Part shown: piece by piece, positions 27,711 to 37,291 of the stretch
Position numbering within the stretch: the stretch's first letter is position 1
Layout: each line of letters begins with the position of its first letter
Origin: Tibeticola sediminis
GTDB lineage: Bacteria; Pseudomonadota; Gammaproteobacteria; Burkholderiales; Burkholderiaceae_C
NCBI RefSeq assembly: GCF_003843835.1
Contig: NZ_RKQL01000006.1
Coordinates: 110,024 to 174,023, forward strand
Direction: 5' to 3'
Length of the DNA: 64,000 nucleotides
The notes under the pieces: generated by a model
Seen by the model: the letters and a program-made list of their open reading frames with translations, nothing else
What the model was told of the DNA's origin: nothing
The model's database searches: none
Program-made: the position numbers and the translations under genes

Positions 27711-30316
27711 CCCAAATCGTCCCGGAATTGCTGCGCCTTGAGCTTCAGGGGCCCCGACGCGGCGGCGAGCACCTCTTCGGCGAGGGCCCGCGCGCCTTCG
27801 GTGTCGCCGATGCCGCGCAGTTCGTGTGCCAGCGCCAGTTTGGTTTCGAGTTCATCGGCGTCGCCGCCCAGCGAGGCGGGCTCGGTGGGGGCTGGCGCGG
27901 CGGGGGTCGGGGCCGCAGACGGCTCGAAATCGAAGCTCAGCGGCGGCATCGAAGAAGCCGCAGACGCAGGGGTGGGTGCCTGGGCACCGGTGGCGGCGGC
28001 CACGGCATTCGGCTCGAGGTCCAAGGACAAAGTGCCCAAATCGAATTCGAGCAAGGCTTCATCGCCGCCCTTGGGCGCGTTGGCGAGGGGCTCGGCGGCA
28101 GCTTGGGTTTCCGCGGCAGCGGCGAACGCCGGTTCAGCGGCAGGCGCCGGGTCTGCTTGCGCCGGCGTGGCGGCCGTGTCGCTGGCTGCGGGTTCGCCTC
28201 GTGCACCGCTCGGCTCTTCCGGCAAGGGACTGTCGAACTGGCTCAAATCGAAGTCCACGCCCGACTGCGAGGGCGAAAACTCCGGCTTCGGATTCACTGG
28301 AATCGTGCTGGGCGCGAACAGCGGCGAGGGCGCGGATTCGGGTGTAGGCGGAGCCGATTCCGGGGCCTGCCCCGAATAGACCGGGTTGTTGGGGTCGATC
28401 GAACGCCCGATCTCGCACAAGCGCTGCCACTCGGGGCCCATGCCTTCGGTGATGCGGAGCACCTGTTTGGCCAGAGCCTCGACCGCGCGGGCATCCCGCC
28501 GCTTGGCATAAATCTCGGCGAGCTTGACGTGGATGGCGACCCGGTTGGGGTGCAGCTTGAGCGCTTCCTTGAGGATTTCCTCGGCCTGCAGATCGCGTCC
28601 GTAGGCCAGATAGACATCGGCCTCGGCGACGGGGTCCACATCGCCGCCCGCTTCGAGTTGGCTCGGCGAGTAGGCGAGCGACGAGTTGCCGCTGGGTTTT
28701 TCGTCGCTCGTGTCGACATGCTGGCCGCCACTCGAACCAAAGAACGAGTCGGGCTGTACACGGCTCTCGAGGAAACTGCTCTCTTCGTGCGCCTTGCTTG
28801 CCTTGTTGGCACGCATCCGATAGATACCAAAGCCCGCCAGCAGGGCGATCAAGGCCGCACCGGCACCGGGAATCAAGGGGTTCTCGAGCAAGCTGTCGAG
28901 TAAAGAGGGCTCGGGTGCCGGGGCTGCGGGCGCCGCTTTCGCCACGGCCGGCCGGGAAGCGGGCGCCTGGGCTTGGGACGCCGGGGCGCTCGCAACGGCG
29001 CTGGCCGGTGCGGCGGCAGCCGATGTAGCGATCGAAGCGGCGGCGGCCGGTGCCGAAGCCGCAGCCGGGGCGGGCTGGGCCGTGGCGGACACGGCCGCCG
29101 AGGCCGCGGGCGCGGTCGCTGGCACGGCCAGGCCCGGCTTCGAGGCCGCTGCACTGGCTGCACCGAGCGCCGCGCTGCTGGCTTGGAGCTTGGCCAACTC
29201 GTTGGCGTTTCGGGTCAGCTCGGCCAGGCGCTGCTCGGCCTCTTTCTTGCGCAACTCGGCGGCGATTTGCGCTTCACGGTCGTTGGCACTGGCCACTTTG
29301 CCTTTGGACAGCGTGAGCTTGTCCGGAGCCACCGCGGCCGGGCGCTGTTCCGTCACTTGAGTTTCGACCTTGCCACTTGCGGCGCGGCTCGAGACCTCGG
29401 TCTGAACCGCTGGCACCGACCGGGCCAGACGGCCACGGAACGCATTGAAGTCCGCACTCTGAAGGGCGAGCACCTGCCGCGCTTCTCCCGGCTCGATACC
29501 GCGCGCGCTCGTCTCGTCGGGCAGGCGCACGACGGCACCGGCGCGTAGGCGGTTGACATTCCCGCCCACGAAGGCGTCGGGGTTGGCACGCAGCAAGGCA
29601 ACCAACATCTGTTCGAGCGAGACACCCGCTGGCTTGTGGCGTGCCACGATACCCAAAGCCGTATCGCCGCGGCGGACGGTCACGGTCCCGCCCGTACCTG
29701 GCGCTGCGCTCTCCTCCGTGCGTCGCGGTGTGGCCGTTGCGGGCGCCACCGCGACCGGGGCGGCGGGGCGAGGCGCGTTGACGACAGCCGGCAGCGTCGT
29801 GCCGCGATCGGCCGGCTTGGCGGCCGGGTTTTTCGGCGGGTCGAGCAGCAGCGTGTATTCGCGGGTCAAGCGCCCGCTGGCCCAGTTGGCCTCGAGGATC
29901 AGGTCGAGAAAGGGTTCGTTGACGGCCCGCTCCCCTTGGATGCGTAGGACGCGGGTTCCGTCGGGCCGTTGTTGGAGCGTGACTTTGGCACCGGCGAGTG
30001 CGGCGTTGTAGTCGACACCGGCAGCACGAAAGGCCGACGCTGGCGCGAGGCTGACCCGCAGACTCGCCGCTTCGTCGGCGTCGATCTGCAGCACCTCGAC
30101 CGCTGCATCCAGCGGCTCACCGAGGGCCGATTGAACCCGAATGGGCCCAAGCCCCAGCGCCTGCGCCGCGCCAGGTGCCAAGCCTGCCGCGATCCAAGCC
30201 GCCAGCGCAGCTGCGCGCAAAGCGGTCATCCGGTAAGGTTTGTCGAGCACCGCGCGGCGCGACCCATGCTGCGATCCGGTGCCTGCAGACGCACCGGATT
30301 TTGTGTTGTTCATCAT
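27707..30316 (-). CDS. fimV: FimV/HubP-like polar membrane protein
   Basis: Inner-membrane protein with a large periplasmic part; FimV/HubP proteins organise the cell pole and type IV pilus or twitching functions. The 869-residue product has a signal segment (MTALRAAALAAWIAAGLAPGAAQA, about residues 30-53), the conserved FimV domain (LGPIRVQSALGEPLDAAVEV), a LysM motif (TVTVRRGDTALGIVARH), and an Ala/Pro-rich linker. One membrane helix follows (IPGAGAALIALLAGFGIY), then an acidic cytoplasmic region with a TPR-like unit and the FimV C-terminal motif (TKLALAHELRGIGDTEGARALAEEVL). The start is uncertain: ATG at 30316 is used, but an ATG at 30229 sits right at the signal peptide. Confidence 0.88.
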   Translation of the reverse strand: MMNNTKSGASAGTGSQHGSRRAVLDKPYRMTALRAAALAAWIAAGLAPGAAQALGLGPIRVQSALGEPLDAAVEVLQIDADEAASLRVSLAPASAFRAAGVDYNAALAGAKVTLQQRPDGTRVLRIQGERAVNEPFLDLILEANWASGRLTREYTLLLDPPKNPAAKPADRGTTLPAVVNAPRPAAPVAVAPATATPRRTEESAAPGTGGTVTVRRGDTALGIVARHKPAGVSLEQMLVALLRANPDAFVGGNVNRLRAGAVVRLPDETSARGIEPGEARQVLALQSADFNAFRGRLARSVPAVQTEVSSRAASGKVETQVTEQRPAAVAPDKLTLSKGKVASANDREAQIAAELRKKEAEQRLAELTRNANELAKLQASSAALGAASAAASKPGLAVPATAPAASAAVSATAQPAPAAASAPAAAASIATSAAAAPASAVASAPASQAQAPASRPAVAKAAPAAPAPEPSLLDSLLENPLIPGAGAALIALLAGFGIYRMRANKASKAHEESSFLESRVQPDSFFGSSGGQHVDTSDEKPSGNSSLAYSPSQLEAGGDVDPVAEADVYLAYGRDLQAEEILKEALKLHPNRVAIHVKLAEIYAKRRDARAVEALAKQVLRITEGMGPEWQRLCEIGRSIDPNNPVYSGQAPESAPPTPESAPSPLFAPSTIPVNPKPEFSPSQSGVDFDLSQFDSPLPEEPSGARGEPAASDTAATPAQADPAPAAEPAFAAAAETQAAAEPLANAPKGGDEALLEFDLGTLSLDLEPNAVAAATGAQAPTPASAASSMPPLSFDFEPSAAPTPAAPAPTEPASLGGDADELETKLALAHELRGIGDTEGARALAEEVLAAASGPLKLKAQQFRDDLG

Positions 30317-30516
30317 GCGTGACCATCCAGACACGAAACCGTGGTCGTTTGAAGGTAACAGCATTGCTGGGGAGAAACAAGGCGAAGCGCCCTTGGGGGC
30401 GCTGCATTGGAGCATCCGGCCGAGGAACGACGCCTGGGTGTTGCCTGTCGACAACGCAGGAGTGGGCGCCGGACACGGTCAACGGCACCGCGCGCCCTTA
30501 CCAAGCGCCGCGCCGC

Positions 30517-30556
30517 CCTCTCAGCCTCTCAGCCTCTCAGCCTCTCAGCCTCTCAG
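30517..30556. repeat. Tandem repeat, five copies of CCTCTCAG
   Basis: Five perfect copies of the 8-base unit CCTCTCAG run end to end and finish over the stop codon of asd (TGA at 30553-30555 on the minus strand). The last unit therefore supplies the asd stop, and gain or loss of units would alter only the asd-fimV spacer. The rest of the 236-base spacer (30317-30552) shows no further feature that I can support. Confidence 0.95.
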
Positions 30557-31683
30557 GCTTGCAGCAGGATGCGCAGCATGCGGCGCAGCGGTTCGGCCGC
30601 GCCCCAGAGCAGTTGGTCGCCCACGGTGAAGGCGCCGAGGTACTCCGGCCCCATGGCGAGCTTGTGTAGACGACCGACCGGGACGCTCAGCGTGCCCGTG
30701 ACCGCGGCGGGCGTGAGCGCGCGCTCGGTCGCCTCGCGTTCGTTGGGCACCATCTTGACCCAGTCGTTGGCGCCTGCGAGCAGGGCTTCGATCTCGGCCA
30801 GCGGCACGTCCTTCTTCAGCTTGACCGTGAGCCCTTGCGAGTGGCAGCGCATCGCGCCGATGCGCACGCACAGGCCGTCGATGGGAATGCTGCCCGGGCT
30901 GCGGAACGCGGGCTTGCCGAGGATCTTGTTGCATTCGGCGCCGCCTTTCCACTCTTCTTTGCTCTGGCCGTGCTCGACGGGCACGTCGATCCACGGTATC
31001 AGGCTGCCAGCCAGGGGAACGTTGCGGAAGTGTTGGGTCGGGAAGTCGGGCGAGCGCAGGGTCGCAGCGACCTTGCGGTCAATCTCGAGAATGGCCGAGG
31101 CCGGATCGGCGAGTTCGTTCTTGACGGCGTCATGCAAGGCGCCCATTTGCTGCAACAGTTCGCGCATGTTTTGCGCACCGGCGCCCGAGGCCGCCTGATA
31201 GGTCATGGCGCTGACCCACTCGACGAGGTCCGCCTTGAACAGGCCGCCCATGGCCATCAGCATCAGGCTGACGGTGCAGTTGCCGCCGATCCAGTTGCGA
31301 CCGCCGGCTGCGAGCGCGCGGTCGATGACGTCGCGGTTGACCGGGTCGAGGATGATCACCGCGTCCTCGGCCATGCGCAGCGTGCTCGCCGCATCGATCC
31401 AGTGACCGTGCCAGCCCGCCGCACGCAGTTTGGGGAAGATTTCTTTGGTGTAGTCGCCGCCTTGCGCGGTGATGATGATGTCGCAGCGCCGCAGGGCTTC
31501 GAGGTCGAACGCATCCTGCAGTCGGGTTTCGTTCTTCGCCATCGCCGGGGCGGCACCGCCGGCGTTGGAGGTGGAGAAGAACAGCGGCTCGATCAGGTCG
31601 AAGTCCTTCTCTTCGACCATGCGATCCATCAACACCGAGCCGACCATGCCTCGCCAGCCGACCAGACCAACCAACTTGCTCAT
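30553..31683 (-). CDS. asd: Aspartate-semialdehyde dehydrogenase
   Basis: Reduces aspartyl phosphate to aspartate semialdehyde, the branch point to lysine/diaminopimelate, threonine, methionine and isoleucine. The 376-residue protein is the gammaproteobacterial-type Asd: [15 protein letters not shown] (NADP site), the catalytic cysteine in [12 protein letters not shown], and [16 protein letters not shown]. Upstream (higher coordinates) lies a 33-codon ORF and a set of competing hairpins that may form an attenuator. Confidence 0.96.
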   Translation of the reverse strand: MSKLVGLVGWRGMVGSVLMDRMVEEKDFDLIEPLFFSTSNAGGAAPAMAKNETRLQDAFDLEALRRCDIIITAQGGDYTKEIFPKLRAAGWHGHWIDAASTLRMAEDAVIILDPVNRDVIDRALAAGGRNWIGGNCTVSLMLMAMGGLFKADLVEWVSAMTYQAASGAGAQNMRELLQQMGALHDAVKNELADPASAILEIDRKVAATLRSPDFPTQHFRNVPLAGSLIPWIDVPVEHGQSKEEWKGGAECNKILGKPAFRSPGSIPIDGLCVRIGAMRCHSQGLTVKLKKDVPLAEIEALLAGANDWVKMVPNEREATERALTPAAVTGTLSVPVGRLHKLAMGPEYLGAFTVGDQLLWGAAEPLRRMLRILLQA

Positions 31684-31703
31684 TTGAAACGCCCTTTCTC
31701 GTT

Positions 31704-31751
31704 AAAAACAGTTCCAGACCCGGCTGTTTTTGCCCGGCTCGTCTGGCCGGG
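31704..31751 (-). promoter_or_regulatory. Candidate attenuator hairpins upstream of asd
   Basis: Read in the direction of asd transcription, there is CCCGGC (31751-31746) that can pair with GCCGGG (31738-31733). Then AAAAACAG... reads as the last hairpin: AAAAACAG (31731-31724) with CTGTTTTT (31711-31704), ending in five T. CCAGAC (31746-31741) can instead pair with GTCTGG (31719-31714), which would disturb both. The arrangement lies between the stop of a 33-codon ORF and the asd start. The terminator stem is AT-rich, so its strength is doubtful. Confidence 0.4.
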
Positions 31752-31777
31752 AAGGGCGCACGACGAACCCGGCTGGA

Positions 31778-31879
31778 TCAGCCCTGAATGGTCGTGGTTT
31801 TGATGGTGTATGCGCGCGCAGCCCCATCGGCCATGGCGGCGGATGCGAAGTTCGGGTCGAACGGGCTGGTGGTAAACAT
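31778..31879 (-). CDS. Candidate thr-type leader peptide upstream of asd
   Basis: A 33-codon ORF beginning MFTTSPFDPNF and ending AYTIKTTTIQG, that is Thr-Ile-Lys-Thr-Thr-Thr-Ile just before the stop. This composition recalls the threonine/isoleucine run of enterobacterial thr leader peptides, and asd feeds exactly the Thr, Ile, Lys and Met pathways. No ribosome site is visible, but a TACAAT box ends eight bases before the ATG, so a leaderless or nearly leaderless transcript is possible. It could also be chance reading of a 5' untranslated region. Confidence 0.45.
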   Translation of the reverse strand: MFTTSPFDPNFASAAMADGAARAYTIKTTTIQG

Positions 31880-31887
31880 AAGACAAG

Positions 31888-31893
31888 ATTGTA
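31888..31893 (-). promoter_or_regulatory. Possible -10 box for the asd transcript
   Basis: TACAAT on the minus strand in the gap between leuB and asd. With usual spacing, transcription would start about 31880-31881, at the ATG of the 33-codon ORF. No convincing -35 box is found at 16-18 bases; a TTGTCA lies 23 bases upstream, too far for a standard promoter. Confidence 0.4.
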
Positions 31894-31950
31894 GCGAGCC
31901 GCGGCTTGACGCCAGCTGACAAAGCCGCCGGCAGACCATTCGAACGAATC

Positions 31951-33021
31951 TCAGCCGAGTGCTCGGACCACCGCATCGCCCATTTGCGCCGTGCCGACCT
32001 TGGTCGTGCCTGCGCTCCAGATGTCGGGGGTGCGCAAGCCCTGCGCCAGGACTTGTTTTACGGCCGTCTCGATGCGCTCGGCGGCTTCGGGCTGGTTGAG
32101 CGAGAAGCGCAGCATCATGGCCGCGCTCAGGATGGTCGCCAGCGGGTTCGCGATGCCTTGCCCGGCGATGTCCGGGGCGCTGCCGTGGCTGGGCTCGTAC
32201 AGGCCCTGGCTCTTCGCGTTCAGGCTGGCCGAGGGCAGCATGCCGATCGAGCCAGTGAGCATCGAGGCTTCGTCGGAGAGGATGTCGCCAAACATATTGC
32301 CAGTGACGATGACGTCGAATTTCTTCGGCGCTTTGACGAGCTGCATCGCGGCGTTGTCGACATACATGTGCTCGAGCGTCACATCGGGGTATTGCTGGCC
32401 GACTTCCGTGACCACGTCCTTCCAGAGCTGGAAGGTCTCGAGCACGTTGGCCTTGTCGACGCTGGTGACTTTTTTGTTGCGCTTGCGCGCGGCCTGGAAC
32501 GCCACATGGGCGATGCGCTCGATCTCCGGGCGGCTGTAGCGCATGGTGTCGAAAGCTTCTTCGGCGCCGGGGAAGTGCCCGTCGGTCGCGACGCGGCGGC
32601 CGCGCGGCTGGCCGAAGTAAATGTCGCCGGTGAGCTCGCGGATGATGAGGATGTCCAGCCCCGCGACCAGTTCGGGCTTGAGGCTGGAGGCGCCGACCAG
32701 TTGTTCGTAGCAGATGGCCGGGCGGAAGTTGGCGAACAGGCCGAGGTGCTTGCGCAGGCCGAGAATGGCTTGCTCGGGGCGCAGCGCGCGCTCGAGCGTG
32801 TCGTACTTCCAGTCGCCCACGGCACCGAAGAGCACGGCGTCGGCTTCGCGCGCGAGTTTCAGCGTGGCTTCGGGCAGCGGATGGCCGCTGGCCTCGAAGG
32901 CGGCTCCGCCCACAGGAGCGTACTCCAGCTCGAGGGGCAGCTCGAGCGCTTGGAGGACCTTCACCGCTTCGGCGACGATTTCGGTGCCGATGCCGTCACC
33001 GGGAAGAACTGCGATTTTCAT
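31951..33021 (-). CDS. leuB: 3-isopropylmalate dehydrogenase
   Basis: Oxidative decarboxylation step of leucine synthesis. The 356-residue protein has [16 protein letters not shown] at the start, [14 protein letters not shown], the [12 protein letters not shown] segment, [23 protein letters not shown] and the adenine-binding [19 protein letters not shown] at 33021 is the family start; the frame upstream runs through a repeat. leuD lies 94 bases upstream with that repeat in between. Confidence 0.97.
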   Translation of the reverse strand: MKIAVLPGDGIGTEIVAEAVKVLQALELPLELEYAPVGGAAFEASGHPLPEATLKLAREADAVLFGAVGDWKYDTLERALRPEQAILGLRKHLGLFANFRPAICYEQLVGASSLKPELVAGLDILIIRELTGDIYFGQPRGRRVATDGHFPGAEEAFDTMRYSRPEIERIAHVAFQAARKRNKKVTSVDKANVLETFQLWKDVVTEVGQQYPDVTLEHMYVDNAAMQLVKAPKKFDVIVTGNMFGDILSDEASMLTGSIGMLPSASLNAKSQGLYEPSHGSAPDIAGQGIANPLATILSAAMMLRFSLNQPEAAERIETAVKQVLAQGLRTPDIWSAGTTKVGTAQMGDAVVRALG

Positions 33022-33024
33022 TTT

Positions 33025-33072
33025 GCTATCAGAAAAGGAGCTAGAAACGCTTGTTTTTCGCCGGCAAACGGC
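33025..33072. repeat. Possible member of the GCTATC repeat class between leuD and leuB
   Basis: Starts with GCTATCAGAAAAGG, then AGCTAGAAACGCTTG and GCCGGCAAACGGCC. It shares the GCTATCA end and a GCCGGC block with the other copies, but the order of the blocks is different, so it may be a rearranged copy or a separate related repeat. It sits just upstream of the leuB start codon. Confidence 0.4.
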
Positions 33073-33115
33073 CAAAAAAGCTCAAAAATGGCCGAACCGA
33101 ACCCTGCCGAACCCA

Positions 33116-33766
33116 TCAGAGCGGCAAGCTGCGGGCGAGCCAGGGCATGCGGGCCAGGCGTTCGGCCTCGAAGGCGGCGATCTTGTCCTTGTGACGCAGG
33201 GTCAGGCCGATATCATCGAGGCCGTTGAGCAGGCAGTACTTGCGGAAGGCGTTGACTTCGAACGGGACTTCTTCGCCCTGCGGCTTGACGATCACCTGCC
33301 GCTCGAGGTCGATGGTGAGCGCATAGCCCGGAAACGCCGCGACCTCGTCAAACAGCTGGTCGACCGTGGCCTCACTCAGCGTGATGGGCAGCAGGCCGTT
33401 CTTGAAGCAGTTGTTGAAGAAGATATCGGCGAAGCTGGGTGCGATCAGCGCCCGAAAGCCGTATTGCTCGAGTGCCCAGGGCGCGTGCTCGCGGCTCGAT
33501 CCGCAGCCGAAGTTCTTGCGTGCGAGCAGGATCGAGGCCCCCGCGTAACGCGGCTGGTTCAGCACGAAATCCGGGTTGGGCCGGCGCGTGGCGGGGTCTT
33601 TGCCGGGGTAACCGGGGTCGAGATAGCGCCATTCGTCGAACAGGTGCGGCCCAAATCCGGTTTTATGGATGGACTTGAGGAACTGTTTGGGAATGATGGC
33701 GTCGGTGTCGACGTTCTCGCGGTCCATCGGGGCCACGATCCCTTGGTGCACGGTGAATTTCTGCAT
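33116..33766 (-). CDS. leuD: 3-isopropylmalate dehydratase small subunit
   Basis: Swivel domain of the isopropylmalate isomerase that works with LeuC. The 216-residue protein shows [14 protein letters not shown], the substrate loop [15 protein letters not shown], and [19 protein letters not shown] small lipoprotein gene separates it from leuC by 178 bases in total. Confidence 0.97.
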   Translation of the reverse strand: MQKFTVHQGIVAPMDRENVDTDAIIPKQFLKSIHKTGFGPHLFDEWRYLDPGYPGKDPATRRPNPDFVLNQPRYAGASILLARKNFGCGSSREHAPWALEQYGFRALIAPSFADIFFNNCFKNGLLPITLSEATVDQLFDEVAAFPGYALTIDLERQVIVKPQGEEVPFEVNAFRKYCLLNGLDDIGLTLRHKDKIAAFEAERLARMPWLARSLPL

Positions 33767-33799
33767 GTTGTTCGCTCGGTTTAGGCGCCATGAAGGCGC

Positions 33800-33928
33800 T
33801 TACTTCACGGCCTTCTCGATGGCCGCGCCCGCTTTTTGAACGTCTTGGCCGACGCCTTTGATCGTGTTGCAACCGGCAAGAGCCAGAGCCAGCATCAGGA
33901 CCACGCCGGTGAGCAGCGAAGATTTCAT
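33800..33928 (-). CDS. Entericidin-like small lipoprotein
   Basis: A 42-residue peptide with a signal sequence MKSSLLTGVVLMLALALAGC and lipobox LAGC, so cleavage before Cys20 and lipidation are expected, followed by NTIKGVGQDVQKAGAAIEKAVK. The mature part matches the entericidin EcnA/EcnB pattern (NTxxGxGxDxxxxGxxIxxA). In enterobacteria such peptides form an antidote/toxin pair; solitary copies between leuC and leuD are common in betaproteobacteria and their role is unclear. It lies on the leuCDB strand. Confidence 0.88.
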   Translation of the reverse strand: MKSSLLTGVVLMLALALAGCNTIKGVGQDVQKAGAAIEKAVK

Positions 33929-33944
33929 GGACGGCCTCCGAAAT

Positions 33945-35408
33945 TCATCCGGCGTAGGGCCGGACATCGACGAAATGCCCGTGGACGGCTGCGGCTGCGG
34001 CCATCGCGGGTGAGACGAGATGGGTGCGGCCACCCGCGCCCTGACGTCCTTCGAAGTTGCGGTTGCTGGTGCTGGCGCAGCGCTCGCCGGGCTCGAGTCG
34101 GTCGGCGTTCATGGCCAGACACATCGAGCAGCCTGGCTCGCGCCAGTCGAAGCCCGCGGCCCGGAAGATTTCATGCAGGCCCTCGCGCTCAGCCTGTTCT
34201 TTCACCAGGCCCGAACCCGGAACGACCATGGCGAGCTTCACATGGCGTGCCACCTTCTGTCCCAGCCGCTTGACGACCGCGGCGGCCTCGCGCAAGTCCT
34301 CGATGCGGCTGTTGGTGCAGGAACCGATGAACACCTTGTCGACGGCGATGTCGGTCATGGGCTTACCGGGCTCGAGACCCATGTAGGTCAAGGCGCGCTC
34401 GATGGCCGCGCGCTTGGTCGGGTCGCGCTCGCGGTCGGGGTCGGGAACGCGGCCGTCGATGCCGGTGACCATCTCGGGCGAGGTGCCCCAGGTCACTTGA
34501 GGAACGATTTGAGCGGCGTCGATTTCGACGACCGCATCGAAATGGGCGCCGGGGTCGCTGTGCAGGGTGCGCCAGTAGCGCACCGCCTGGTCCCATTCGG
34601 GGCCACCGACGAAGCGGCCGCTGGCGGTGTCGGTGCCCGGCGCGAGCAGCCGGCCGCGCACGTATTCGATGGTCTTGTCGTCGACCGCCACGAGTCCCGC
34701 GCGTGCGCCCGCTTCGATCGCCATGTTGCACACCGTCATGCGGCCTTCCATGGAGAGCGCACGGATGGCGCTGCCGGCGAACTCGATGGTGTAGCCGGTC
34801 CCGCCGGCCGTACCGATGCGCCCGATGATGGCGAGCACGATATCCTTGGCCGTAACACCCGGTTGCAAGGTGCCCTCGACCCGAATCAGCATGTTTTTGG
34901 CCTTCTTGGCGAGCAAGGTCTGCGTGGCCAGCACATGCTCGACCTCGCTCGTGCCGATCCCGTGGGCCAACGCACCGAAGGCGCCATGAGTCGAGGTGTG
35001 CGAATCGCCGCACACCACCGTCATGCCGGGCAGCGTGGCACCGTTCTCCGGGCCGATGACGTGGACGATGCCTTGGCGTTTGCTGAGGAAGGGGAAATAA
35101 GCCGCGGCGCCAACCGCGCGGATGTTGGCGTCGAGCGTGAGGATCTGTTCTTTGCTGATCGGGTCGGTGATGCCGTCGTAACCGAGTTCCCACCCCGTCG
35201 TGGGCGTGTTGTGGTCGGCCGTGGCGACGACGGAACTCACGCGCCAGACCTTGCGGCCCGCCTCGCGCAGGCCCTCGAAGGCCTGCGGGCTGGTCACTTC
35301 ATGGACGAGGTGACGGTCGATGTAGAGGATGGCGGTGCCGTCTTCCTCGGTGTGGACGACATGCTCGTCCCAGAGCTTGTCGTAAAGCGTGCGTGCGGCC
35401 TGGGTCAT
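33945..35408 (-). CDS. leuC: 3-isopropylmalate dehydratase large subunit
   Basis: Iron-sulfur isomerase subunit converting 2- to 3-isopropylmalate with LeuD. The 487-residue product contains [34 protein letters not shown], the cluster cysteine in [13 protein letters not shown] and the second pair in [11 protein letters not shown]. It opens the leuC-lipoprotein-leuD-leuB run. Confidence 0.97.
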   Translation of the reverse strand: MTQAARTLYDKLWDEHVVHTEEDGTAILYIDRHLVHEVTSPQAFEGLREAGRKVWRVSSVVATADHNTPTTGWELGYDGITDPISKEQILTLDANIRAVGAAAYFPFLSKRQGIVHVIGPENGATLPGMTVVCGDSHTSTHGAFGALAHGIGTSEVEHVLATQTLLAKKAKNMLIRVEGTLQPGVTAKDIVLAIIGRIGTAGGTGYTIEFAGSAIRALSMEGRMTVCNMAIEAGARAGLVAVDDKTIEYVRGRLLAPGTDTASGRFVGGPEWDQAVRYWRTLHSDPGAHFDAVVEIDAAQIVPQVTWGTSPEMVTGIDGRVPDPDRERDPTKRAAIERALTYMGLEPGKPMTDIAVDKVFIGSCTNSRIEDLREAAAVVKRLGQKVARHVKLAMVVPGSGLVKEQAEREGLHEIFRAAGFDWREPGCSMCLAMNADRLEPGERCASTSNRNFEGRQGAGGRTHLVSPAMAAAAAVHGHFVDVRPYAG

Positions 35409-35496
35409 GGAAGGATGTGCTGCGCTGCGGTGGCGGGATGAACGACGGATTTTAATCGGGCAGGGCTGTCGGTACCGCTGTTGGTGCCGCTGTCAA

Positions 35497-35731
35497 CCTA
35501 AATCCGGCAGTTGGGCGCGCCCGGGCGGGTCGTCATCGGGCGCGCGGGCAAGGCGCAAACCGCAGACATGGCGGGTGCCATGGCGAGGATTTGCAACGCC
35601 GCCCCCGCACCCGAGGGCGGCTCGAACGGGTGCGCAGCGCTCACCCAAACGGTGAACGGACTGCGCACCGAAAATAGTTGAGACGCCAACACCTTGCATT
35701 CAGCGAAAAGCGGTCAACTGCCGGATTTAGG
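35497..35731. mobile_element. 235 bp miniature inverted-repeat element with 5 bp target duplication
   Basis: Noncoding element with 17-base terminal inverted repeats CCTAAATCCGGCAGTTG, flanked by the direct repeat GTCAA (35492-35496 and 35732-35736). A second copy in inverted orientation starts at 63823. No transposase is encoded, so it must be moved in trans. The CCTA ends recall the IS1380 group, but that is only suggestive. The gap 35409-35947 otherwise holds a GCTATCAAAAAG core at 35831-35842 and the gltA terminator. Confidence 0.9.
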
Positions 35732-35830
35732 GTCAATGCCGCCGGCGTCTCTCGACCGGCGTCCGGACGGCCCGAGGCGCGAAATTTTGGGTAATTTCCC
35801 TGAAATCCCGGCGTCAAACCACAAGGTAAC

Positions 35831-35842
35831 GCTATCAAAAAG
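35831..35842 (+). repeat. GCTATCAAAAAG core without the remainder of the repeat
   Basis: The 12-base core GCTATCAAAAAG shared with the copies at 4724 and 21656 lies downstream of the gltA terminator. The adjoining CGGGCG-type block seen in the other copies is not clear here, so it is probably a decayed copy. Confidence 0.45.
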
Positions 35843-35858
35843 TGACTTCTCAAAACGG

Positions 35859-35891
35859 CACCGCCCGCCCGCGGTGAGCGGGTGGGCGGTG
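35859..35891 (-). terminator. Strong hairpin downstream of gltA
   Basis: In the direction of gltA, CACCGCCCACCCGC pairs with GCGGGCGGGCGGTG over 14 positions with one mismatch and a 5-base loop, followed by CCGTTTTG. The T tract is short, but the stem is very stable, and the hairpin lies about 57 bases after the gltA stop. Confidence 0.7.
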
Positions 35892-35947
35892 ACCGGCGCG
35901 GCTGCCGCGGCCCGCCCGCAGGGACGAGCGGCACGCGGCGGCGGTGC

Positions 35948-37261
35948 TCAGCGCTGATCGAGCGGCTTGACGTCGCGGCGCGCCGCACCCGTGTAGAGCT
36001 GGCGCGGACGGCCAATCTTGTACTCTGGGTCGGCGAGCATCTCGTTGAGCTGGGCGATCCAGCCCACGGTCCGCGCGAGCGCGAAGATGCCGGTGAAGAG
36101 GCTCACCGGAATGCCGATCGCGCGCTGCACGATGCCCGAATAGAAGTCGACGTTCGGGTAGAGCTTGCGCTGCACGAAATAGTCGTCCTCGAGGGCGATC
36201 TTTTCGAGTTCCTTGGCGAGCTTGAACAGCGGATCGTTCTCGAGACCCAGCTCGGACAGAACCTCGTTGCAGGTCTCTTGCATCAGCTTAGCGCGCGGGT
36301 CGTAGTTCTTGTAGACGCGGTGGCCAAAGCCCATGAGCTTGACGCCCGAGCTCTTGTCCTTGACCTTCTCCATGAATTCGCCGACCTTGGCGACCCCACC
36401 CATGGCCTGGATTTCTTCGAGCATGTTCAGGCAGGCCTCGTTGGCGCCGCCGTGCGCCGGGCCCCAGAGGCAGGCCACACCGGCTGCAATCGCGGCGTAG
36501 GGGTTGGTGCCCGAGCTGCCGCACAACCGCACGGTCGAGGTCGAAGCGTTTTGCTCGTGGTCGGCATGCAGGATGAAGATGCGGTCGAGCGCGCGCTCGA
36601 GCACCGGGTTGACTTTGTATTCCTCGCAGGGCGTGCCAAACATCATGCGCAGGAAGTTGCCCGCGTAGGACAGGTCGTTGCGCGGATACATGTAGGGCTG
36701 GCCGATGCCGTACTTGTAAGCCATGGCGACCAAAGTGGGCATCTTTGCGATCAGGCGAATCGCCGCGATCTTGCGGTGTTCCGCGTTGTGGATGTCGGTG
36801 CTGTCGTGATAAAAGGCCGAAAGCGCACCCACCAAGCCCGTGAGCACCGCCATCGGGTGCGCGTCTCGACGGAAGCCGCGCAGGAAGAACTGCATCTGCT
36901 CATGCACCATCGTGTGGTTGATGATGAGCTTGTGGAATTCATCGCGTTCGTTGGCGTTGGGCAATTCCCCGTTGAGCAGCAGATAGCAGGTATCGAGATA
37001 GTCACACTGCGTGGCCAGTTGCTCGATCGGGTAGCCGCGATACAGCAGTTCACCCTTGTCGCCGTCGATGTAGGTGATGGCCGACTGGCACGATGCGGTC
37101 GAGAGAAAACCCGGGTCGTAGGTGAACATGCCCGTTTGCGCGTAGAGCTTGCGGATGTCGATCACATCCGGGCCCAGCGTGCCCTGGTAGACCGGCAGGT
37201 CGACGCTCGGGCTGCCGTTGGAGAACGAGAGCGTGGCTTTGGTGTCGGAGAGTTTCATCAT
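35948..37261 (-). CDS. gltA: Citrate synthase (type II, hexameric form)
   Basis: Condenses acetyl-CoA and oxaloacetate, the entry step of the TCA cycle. The 437-residue protein has [38 protein letters not shown], the active-site histidines in [13 protein letters not shown] and [12 protein letters not shown], and the catalytic aspartate region NVDFYSGIV. Last gene of the sdhCDAB-sdhE-gltA run on this strand, 30 bases after sdhE. Confidence 0.98.
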   Translation of the reverse strand: MMKLSDTKATLSFSNGSPSVDLPVYQGTLGPDVIDIRKLYAQTGMFTYDPGFLSTASCQSAITYIDGDKGELLYRGYPIEQLATQCDYLDTCYLLLNGELPNANERDEFHKLIINHTMVHEQMQFFLRGFRRDAHPMAVLTGLVGALSAFYHDSTDIHNAEHRKIAAIRLIAKMPTLVAMAYKYGIGQPYMYPRNDLSYAGNFLRMMFGTPCEEYKVNPVLERALDRIFILHADHEQNASTSTVRLCGSSGTNPYAAIAAGVACLWGPAHGGANEACLNMLEEIQAMGGVAKVGEFMEKVKDKSSGVKLMGFGHRVYKNYDPRAKLMQETCNEVLSELGLENDPLFKLAKELEKIALEDDYFVQRKLYPNVDFYSGIVQRAIGIPVSLFTGIFALARTVGWIAQLNEMLADPEYKIGRPRQLYTGAARRDVKPLDQR

Positions 37262-37291
37262 GGTCTCGAGGAGAGTGGTTTGGGAAATCGG

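Noticed and set aside
35497..35731. Short ORFs within the miniature element
   Set aside because: They read through inverted repeats and stop at the ends; the second copy differs by indels that break them.
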